Made by a program: the position numbers and the translations under genes
The notes under the pieces: generated by a model
Databases searched by the model: none
What the model saw: only the letters and a program-made list of their open reading frames with translations
What the model was told of the DNA's origin: nothing
Assembly: GCF_030733745.1 (NCBI RefSeq)
Contig: NZ_JASHIK010000024.1
Location: 1-64,000 of the forward strand
Source of the DNA: Stappia sp. MMSF_3263
Lineage (GTDB): Bacteria > Pseudomonadota > Alphaproteobacteria > Rhizobiales > Stappiaceae
Direction: 5' to 3'
Length of the DNA: 64,000 nucleotides
Shown: piece by piece, positions 58,578 to 64,000 of the stretch
How the letters are laid out: each line of letters starts with the position of its first letter
Numbering within the stretch: position 1 is the stretch's first letter

Positions 58578-59369
58578 TCACGCGGCTGGTGGACCGGCCC
58601 CTTGCGCCATCTGGCGCTCGCGCAGGATATAGTAGCCGCCGGCAAGGATGCCGATCTGCAATGCGGCACCGACAACCAGCAGGACGACGTCGAGGACGAT
58701 GTTCGCAGCCGTCGAGACGAACCTGCCAAGCATGCCAGCGACGAACTGCAGCAGCCAGACCGGAAGCGCAACGAAAAGGGCGGCAAAAAGGCTCGCTCCG
58801 ACCATCGGCCAGCCCAGCCCGGCGCTCCACGCGAACGCCTCGCGCAGGCCCAGCCGCTCATCGAATGCGGCCGGCGGCAGAACCAGCATCAGGCGCATCC
58901 AAAGGGGAAGCGAGAGCACGAACGCGACAAGATAGGCAATCGCGACAATGCCCGAGAGCACCGTCCCGCCAAGCATCTCTGCCAGCGTGCGAAGGAACGA
59001 CAGGGAGAGTGCGAAGGCACCGCCGAGCAGTGCGATCGCCACCAGCCGCCATGCATAGGCGACCTCCCGCCGCCCGAACGCCAGATGCACCGCGCCCGGA
59101 CGCTCGCCAAGCAGCACGCGTCGATGCCAGGCAACCGCGATCGACGCTCCGGAAACAATGGAGAGCGCGAGCAACGCCAACGATCCGGCAAGCTGCTGCG
59201 GGTCGAAGGCGGGACCGTCGACGAGGTCGGCCGCCTCGCGGCCGAGCAGCAACGTCGCCAGGACCTGGATCGAGAACCAGGCCCAGCAGATCTTCAGGAA
59301 ATCCCCAAAGTTCGAGAACAACGCATTGAACGTGCCGTCGATCAATCGGCTGGCGGTGCTTGCGGCCAT
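58578..59369 (-). CDS. Membrane protein of unknown function, paralog 2 of 4
   Basis: A 263-residue, six-helix protein. N-terminus GTFNALFSNFGDFLKICWAW closely matches paralog 3 (GTFKALFSNFEDFLRIAWAW). Motif A AWHRRVLLGERPG, motif B VLPPAAFDERLGLREAF, and C-terminus GGYYILRERQMAQGAGPPAA, which is shared with paralog 3 also at the DNA level. The cytosolic C-terminal charged tail suggests a protein contact. 30 bases after paralog 3, so co-transcribed. Confidence 0.82.
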   Translation of the reverse strand: MAASTASRLIDGTFNALFSNFGDFLKICWAWFSIQVLATLLLGREAADLVDGPAFDPQQLAGSLALLALSIVSGASIAVAWHRRVLLGERPGAVHLAFGRREVAYAWRLVAIALLGGAFALSLSFLRTLAEMLGGTVLSGIVAIAYLVAFVLSLPLWMRLMLVLPPAAFDERLGLREAFAWSAGLGWPMVGASLFAALFVALPVWLLQFVAGMLGRFVSTAANIVLDVVLLVVGAALQIGILAGGYYILRERQMAQGAGPPAA

Positions 59370-59399
59370 TCGTGCCTCCTCCTGGTCCCGCGGTCCGGC

Positions 59400-60176
59400 T
59401 CAGTCGGCGGCCGGGGGACCTGCCCCTTGCGCCATCTGACGCTCGCGCAGGATGTAATAGCCGCCGGTGAGCACACCGATCTGCAGGGCGGTCACCGCGA
59501 TCTGCAGCGCCACCGACAGGATGAAGAGGGCAACGACACCGAACAGCGACCCGGCGCCCAAAACGCCCACGAACGAGCCGAGACCGTACTCCAGCGCGCC
59601 GGCAATCAGCAGGACAGCGATGCCGGCGACGGCCATCGGCGGGCCGAGGCCCTCGCTGTCGCGGAACGCCTCGGCAATGCCGAGCTTCTCGTCGAGCGCG
59701 GTGGCCGGCAGGATCAGAAAAACACGCATCACCACAGGCAACGCAAAGAGGAAAAAGATCGCCAGCCCGCCAAAGAGGATTGATCGCGATCCAGCCATCT
59801 GTCCGATCGCTCCCAGGATCGCACCCACGATCGCACTCGCAGCGACCACGCAAAGCGTGATCAGAAGCGTCTTGGCGGCATAGCGCAACTCGCGGCCGCC
59901 GAACTTCAGATTCACCGGCCCCGGCGCTTCCCGCAGCAGCAGGTTGCGATGCCAGGCCACAGAGATTGACGCGGAGGCGCAGAGGAAGACCAGCGCGGTG
60001 AAAGCGGTGACAGCGACGGACTGAGCGGCGAACAGCCGGCCGGCGACGGAGAGCACCGCGACCAGCAGATACCAGGCCCAGGCGATCCTGAGGAAGTCCT
60101 CGAAATTCGAGAACAATGCCTTGAACGTGCCGCTGAAAAGCCGGCCGGTTGTCCTTGCAAACACTTGCGCCCCCAA
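59400..60176 (-). CDS. Membrane protein of unknown function, paralog 3 of 4
   Basis: A 258-residue, six-helix protein. Motif A is AWHRNLLLREAPGPVNLKFG, motif B is ILPATALDEKLGIAEAF, and the C-terminus GGYYILRERQMAQGAGPPAAD. It is the closest relative of paralog 2, probably by tandem duplication. Start ATG 60176; 108 bases downstream of paralog 4. Confidence 0.82.
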   Translation of the reverse strand: MGAQVFARTTGRLFSGTFKALFSNFEDFLRIAWAWYLLVAVLSVAGRLFAAQSVAVTAFTALVFLCASASISVAWHRNLLLREAPGPVNLKFGGRELRYAAKTLLITLCVVAASAIVGAILGAIGQMAGSRSILFGGLAIFFLFALPVVMRVFLILPATALDEKLGIAEAFRDSEGLGPPMAVAGIAVLLIAGALEYGLGSFVGVLGAGSLFGVVALFILSVALQIAVTALQIGVLTGGYYILRERQMAQGAGPPAAD

Positions 60177-60284
60177 TCACTTTCGCCGCGCGACGGCCGC
60201 GCGGCACAATTCACGAATGACAAATTGCAACCGGAGAGCGGTCAAGGCAAGCAGATTGGCCCTTGAGGCGAGGCGGACGGAACC

Positions 60285-61199
60285 TCAGTCGCGCCGCGAC
60301 CTGGAACCAAGCACCGAGCGCACCGCCTGCCGCGCCTTGTCGCGATGCGCCTCCTCCCGCCGTGCCGCCACCCGTTCGGCATCCACCATGCACAGGCCCG
60401 CCTGTTCCACGAAGCGCTCGCGCGTCAGCGCATAGGCGGTCGCATGCAGCGAGGCGAAGAGCCAGGTGAGGATCACCATCGCGCCCATCGGTACCAGCGC
60501 CGAGCGCAGCTGCGCGGCAAGGCCGGTGGCCGGCACGAAGGCGTCGCCGACCAGCGACACGAAGCCGATCCAAAGACCGGTCGCAAGCGCGGCAAGCAGC
60601 GACACGACCAGCGCGGCGAAGGCGAGGGACCAGCCGATGCCGGCGGTGAGCCGCCAGGAATCCTTCAGCGACATGCTGTCGTCGAGGGCGGCAGCCGGCA
60701 GCACCAACGACACGCGCTGCACGAGCATCAGCGTGATGAAGGGGCTGGCCAGCAGCAGGAAGCCGCCGATCGGCCCCGTCACCGACGTCAGCAGGGCGCC
60801 GAGCAGCAGCAGCGGCAGAAAGAACAGCACGGACAAAAGGCCGAGCAGCGCCAGTTTCCACGCGACGCGGATGTTGCGCGCCCCGAACGCCAGCGGAAAT
60901 CCTCGTTCACCAAGCAGGATACGGCGCAGATAGGCCACGGCGATGGAAAAGCCGGCAAGGATGTTGGCGAGCACCGCAAGGCCCCGCAGCGCCTTCTCCC
61001 GGGCGGCCGCATCGCCCGTTGCCGTCAGCGGTTCCATCATGTAGGAGCCCGTGGTGAACCCGTTTTCCGGCATCATCTGCAGGCTGATCGCGACATTCAG
61101 CGCGACGAGCACCAGCATGTAGCCCCAGCCGGCGGAAAACAGCGTGGGCAACCGGTGGCGCGCGAGATCGAGCGTGCGGCTGAGGACGACGAGCAGCAT
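60285..61199 (-). CDS. Membrane protein of unknown function, paralog 4 of 4
   Basis: A 304-residue protein, the longest and most distant copy. It has an extra loop after helix 1 ([20 protein letters not shown]), motif [13 protein letters not shown], motif [18 protein letters not shown], and a C-terminal helix end [13 protein letters not shown] that parallels ILRERQMAQ. A basic 40-residue tail follows. It is first in the array and divergent from ispG. Confidence 0.82.
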   Translation of the reverse strand: MLLVVLSRTLDLARHRLPTLFSAGWGYMLVLVALNVAISLQMMPENGFTTGSYMMEPLTATGDAAAREKALRGLAVLANILAGFSIAVAYLRRILLGERGFPLAFGARNIRVAWKLALLGLLSVLFFLPLLLLGALLTSVTGPIGGFLLLASPFITLMLVQRVSLVLPAAALDDSMSLKDSWRLTAGIGWSLAFAALVVSLLAALATGLWIGFVSLVGDAFVPATGLAAQLRSALVPMGAMVILTWLFASLHATAYALTRERFVEQAGLCMVDAERVAARREEAHRDKARQAVRSVLGSRSRRD

Positions 61200-61385
61200 G
61201 GGACGGGGCTCCTTTGCCTCCTTCAGAAGCGGTCTGGGTCTTCCTCAGATGCGGTCTGGCGACCGCCGCGTCAAGAACACACGGCCCGCCCGCCTTGCAA
61301 GGAGGCCCGGCGCGCCCTATTCAATCGGCAGTACCCCAGTTGGCGGCGCAAGGCGACGCGCCGCGAGATCGGACGGACCGGCATC

Positions 61386-62702
61386 ATGCAGAGCGGCATT
61401 TCCAATCCCGGAGCACAGGCCGGAAACCTGCCGGCGGCGGAGACCCCGATGAGGGAGACGCTTGCCGGTCCCGCGCCGCGCCGCGTCTCGGTGCCCGTCA
61501 AGATCGGCTCCGTCACGGTCGGCGGCGGCGCGCCCGTCGTCGTGCAGTCGATGACCAACACAGACACGGCCGATATCGACGCCACCGTCGCCCAGGTCTC
61601 GGCGCTGGCCCGCGCCGGTTCGGAGATCGTCCGCATCACCGTCGACCGCGACGAGGCCGCCGCCGCCGTGCCGAAGATCCGCGACCGGCTGGCGCGCATC
61701 GGCTGTCATGTGCCACTGGTCGGCGACTTCCACTATATCGGCCACAAGCTGCTTTCCGATCATCCGGCCTGCGCCGAGGCGCTGGAGAAATACCGGATCA
61801 ATCCGGGCAATGTCGGCTTCAAGGACAAGCGCGACCGGCAGTTTTCCGACATCATCGAGATCGCCCTGAAACACGACAAACCGGTCCGGATCGGCGTCAA
61901 CTGGGGCTCGCTCGACCAGGACCTCCTGACCCATCTGATGGACGAGAACGCCAGGAGCGCCACCCCCGTCTCCGCCCCCGCCGTGATGCGCGAGGCGATC
62001 ATCCGCTCCGGCCTGCTCTCCGCCGCCCGGGCCGAGGATCTCGGCATGGGCCGCGACAAGATCATCCTCTCGGCCAAGGTCAGCCAGGTCCAGGACCTGA
62101 TCCAGGTCTATGCCGACCTTGCCGCGCGCTGCGACTACGCGCTGCATCTCGGCCTCACCGAAGCGGGCATGGGCACCAAGGGCATCGTCGCCTCGGCCGC
62201 CTCGATGGGCATCCTGCTGCAGCAGGGCATCGGCGACACGATCCGCGTGTCGCTGACCCCGGAACCGGGCGGCGACCGCACCCGCGAGGTGCAGGTGGCG
62301 CAGGAACTGCTGCAGGTGATGGGCTTCCGCGCCTTCGTGCCGATCGTCGCCGCCTGCCCCGGCTGCGGCCGCACCACCTCGACCGTGTTCCAGGAACTGG
62401 CTCAGGACATCCAGGAGAACATCCGCGTCTCCATGCCCCTGTGGCGGGAAAAATATCCCGGCGTCGAGGCGCTCAATGTCGCGGTGATGGGCTGCATCGT
62501 CAACGGGCCGGGCGAGAGCAAGTTCGCCGATATCGGCATCTCGCTGCCAGGCACCGGCGAGAGCCCCGCCGCGCCCGTCTTCGTCGACGGCAGGAAGGTC
62601 GCCACCTTGCGCGGACCGACAATCGCCGACGACTTCAAGGCGATGGTCGACGACTATATCGAGGCCCGTTTCGGCGGCGCCGGGCGCAGCGCGGCCGAAT
62701 GA
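61386..62702 (+). CDS. ispG: 4-hydroxy-3-methylbut-2-enyl diphosphate synthase (flavodoxin)
   Basis: A 438-residue 4Fe-4S enzyme of the MEP isoprenoid pathway. TIM-barrel motifs include [18 protein letters not shown] and [12 protein letters not shown]. The cluster cysteines are in [17 protein letters not shown] (near 324 and 327) and [22 protein letters not shown] (near 368). ATG 61386 adds ~20 residues before the conserved region; ATG 61449 after GATGAGGGAG is an alternative. ATGA overlap with pdxY. Confidence 0.96.
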   Translation: MQSGISNPGAQAGNLPAAETPMRETLAGPAPRRVSVPVKIGSVTVGGGAPVVVQSMTNTDTADIDATVAQVSALARAGSEIVRITVDRDEAAAAVPKIRDRLARIGCHVPLVGDFHYIGHKLLSDHPACAEALEKYRINPGNVGFKDKRDRQFSDIIEIALKHDKPVRIGVNWGSLDQDLLTHLMDENARSATPVSAPAVMREAIIRSGLLSAARAEDLGMGRDKIILSAKVSQVQDLIQVYADLAARCDYALHLGLTEAGMGTKGIVASAASMGILLQQGIGDTIRVSLTPEPGGDRTREVQVAQELLQVMGFRAFVPIVAACPGCGRTTSTVFQELAQDIQENIRVSMPLWREKYPGVEALNVAVMGCIVNGPGESKFADIGISLPGTGESPAAPVFVDGRKVATLRGPTIADDFKAMVDDYIEARFGGAGRSAAE

Positions 62703-63568
62703 GCGCGCGGCCGGGAGGCGAGGTCCTCGTCATCACCTCGCAGGTCGTGCGCGGCGCCGTCGGCGGTCGCCCCTCCGTCTTCGCGCTGGAACGCCTCGGC
62801 TTCCCCGTGTGGTTCCTGCCCACCGTGCTGCTGCCCTGGCAACCCGAGCAGGGCATCGGCCATCGCGAGGTGCCCAGCGATGCCAGCTTCGCCGCCCTTG
62901 CCGGCAACATCGCCGGCGCCGACACGCTCGCCAATGTCAGCGCGGTGATCTCCGGCTATCTCGGCAGCCCGGGCCAGGCGGACGAGGTGGCGCGTCTGGT
63001 CGGCACCGTGCGCAAGGCCAATCCCGATATGCTTTATCTCTGCGATCCGGTCATCGGCGACCAGTCCGGCCTCTACGTGCCCGAGGAAACCGCCACCGCG
63101 ATCCGCGACCGGCTGTTGCCGCTGGCCGATGTCGCCACCCCCAACCTCTTCGAACTGGAGTGGATGACCGGCGACCGGCTGGAGAGCGAGGCGCAGGCCA
63201 TCGCCGCTGCCCGCGCGCTCGGCCCGGCGCGGGTGCTGGTCACCTCGTCGCCGGCACTGCGCCGCAACTCGGTCGCCAACCTGCTGGTCACCGCGCGCGG
63301 CGCCATCGCCGCCGAGCACGGACTGGTGCCGGATGCGCCGAAAGGCACCGGCGACCTGATCGCCGCCCTTCTGACAGCCAACCTGCTTGCCGGTCTCGAC
63401 GACGAGACCGCGCTGAAGCGGGCCGCCGCGTCGGTGTTCGAGCTGGTGGCCCGCTCCGTCAAGCACGGCGCGCGCGACCTGCTGATCGCCGCCGAACAGG
63501 CCGCCCTCGTCAATCCGATGGCGCTCGTCTCCTGCCGGCGGGTGCTCGACGCGCCGCTGCGCGCCTGA
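62699..63568 (+). CDS. pdxY: Pyridoxal kinase
   Basis: A 289-residue ribokinase-fold enzyme phosphorylating pyridoxal. It has [24 protein letters not shown] at the N-terminus, [26 protein letters not shown], and the anion-hole/catalytic [10 protein letters not shown] near 215-224. Its ATG overlaps the ispG stop. A DUF429 gene follows after 11 bases. Confidence 0.92.
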   Translation: MSARPGGEVLVITSQVVRGAVGGRPSVFALERLGFPVWFLPTVLLPWQPEQGIGHREVPSDASFAALAGNIAGADTLANVSAVISGYLGSPGQADEVARLVGTVRKANPDMLYLCDPVIGDQSGLYVPEETATAIRDRLLPLADVATPNLFELEWMTGDRLESEAQAIAAARALGPARVLVTSSPALRRNSVANLLVTARGAIAAEHGLVPDAPKGTGDLIAALLTANLLAGLDDETALKRAAASVFELVARSVKHGARDLLIAAEQAALVNPMALVSCRRVLDAPLRA

Positions 63569-63579
63569 AGGGCGGCGCG

Positions 63580-64000
63580 ATGCGTGCCGGCCTGCGCGTT
63601 GCCGGCGTCGATGGCTGCCGCGCGGGGTGGATCGCCGTCATTCGCGAGAGGGATGCGCGGCACCCGGACGCGGACCCGCGCCACACGCTCATCGTCACCG
63701 AAGGCATCGCCACGCTTTTCGGCGACGCAGCGCTGGAAACCATCGCGATCGACATGCCGATGGGCCTGCCGGAGCGGGCCGGTCAAGGCGGACGCGGCCC
63801 GGAACGGGTCGTGCGGCCGCTGCTCGGCGCACGCCAGTCCTCGGTCTTTTCCGTTCCCTCCCGCGCCGCCGTTGCTTGCGAGGAATATGGCGAGGCCTGC
63901 CGCGTGGCGCTGGCGACGTCCGATCCGCCCCGCAAGGTCTCCAAACAGGCCTTCCACCTGTTTCCCAAGGTCCGCGAGATCGACGCTCTGCTGACGCCGG
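63580..64000 (+). CDS. DUF429 protein, 3' end cut by the window
   Basis: At least 140 codons remain open to the window edge. It starts MRAGLRVAGVDGCRAGWIAV with the DUF429 acidic motif VDGCRAGW. The pattern continues with AIDMPMGLPE, GARQSSVFSVPSRAAV and SKQAFHLFPKVREID. DUF429 proteins are predicted RNase H-like nucleases without a proven role. ATG 63580 follows GGGCGGCG, 11 bases after pdxY, so it likely belongs to the same transcript. Confidence 0.85.
   Translation, partial: MRAGLRVAGVDGCRAGWIAVIRERDARHPDADPRHTLIVTEGIATLFGDAALETIAIDMPMGLPERAGQGGRGPERVVRPLLGARQSSVFSVPSRAAVACEEYGEACRVALATSDPPRKVSKQAFHLFPKVREIDALLTP

Overview
The window is GC-rich, gene-dense bacterial chromosome. Gene content and order suggest an alphaproteobacterium of the Hyphomicrobiales (Rhizobiales), perhaps a Stappia/Roseibium-type marine lineage. 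This rests on a 180-kDa-class NAD-glutamate dehydrogenase, acnA next to ccmABCDG, bdhA followed by a patatin gene, metX-metW, 2-Cys ohrR beside ohr, and REP-like intergenic palindromes. The lineage is inferred from memory of gene neighbourhoods, not from a search. I see no rRNA, tRNA, CRISPR or prophage.

Layout. 0-7.9 kb: pirin, an L,D-transpeptidase, an orphan OmpR-type regulator with a cyclic-nucleotide-binding protein, a 263-bp MITE-like element, the ohr/ohrR peroxide switch, msrQ, leuD, argC and an AhpD-like protein. 8.1-25.9 kb: NAD-glutamate dehydrogenase and a coupled transporter, typA, a MarR/efflux pair, folP-folK, tyrosine and histidine genes (prephenate dehydrogenase, hisC), metX-metW and a methyltransferase. 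25-33.8 kb: a catabolic island with a flavin reductase and MarR regulator facing a tightly coupled row of genes. That row encodes a NicX-like 2,5-dihydroxypyridine dioxygenase, an alpha/beta hydrolase, an acyl-CoA-dehydrogenase-like flavoprotein, an acyl-CoA ligase and a three-part TRAP transporter. 34-41 kb: leuC, an HNH endonuclease, a Tad-like von Willebrand protein, a ~840-bp composite array of REP-like repeats, and acs. 41-54 kb: acnA, the ccmABCDG cytochrome c maturation operon, a DUF1223 protein, a cation efflux protein, a soluble hybrid kinase, an AEC transporter, gluQRS and an exported pentapeptide-repeat protein. 54-64 kb: an exported L,D-transpeptidase, a structured gene-free spacer, patatin and bdhA, four tandem paralogous membrane proteins of unknown function, and ispG-pdxY-DUF429 (cut by the window end).

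How they work together. Most genes are housekeeping: amino-acid synthesis (leuC, leuD, argC, hisC, metX), the TCA cycle and acetate (acnA, acs), folate, isoprenoids and cytochrome c. The accessory parts most worth study are the NicX-like island, whose genes do not add up to the textbook nicotinate pathway; the four tandem membrane paralogs; the MITE-like element, which formed the stop codon of its neighbour; and the REP array. Start codons were chosen from Shine-Dalgarno position, family length and the many 4-base ATGA/GTGA overlaps.
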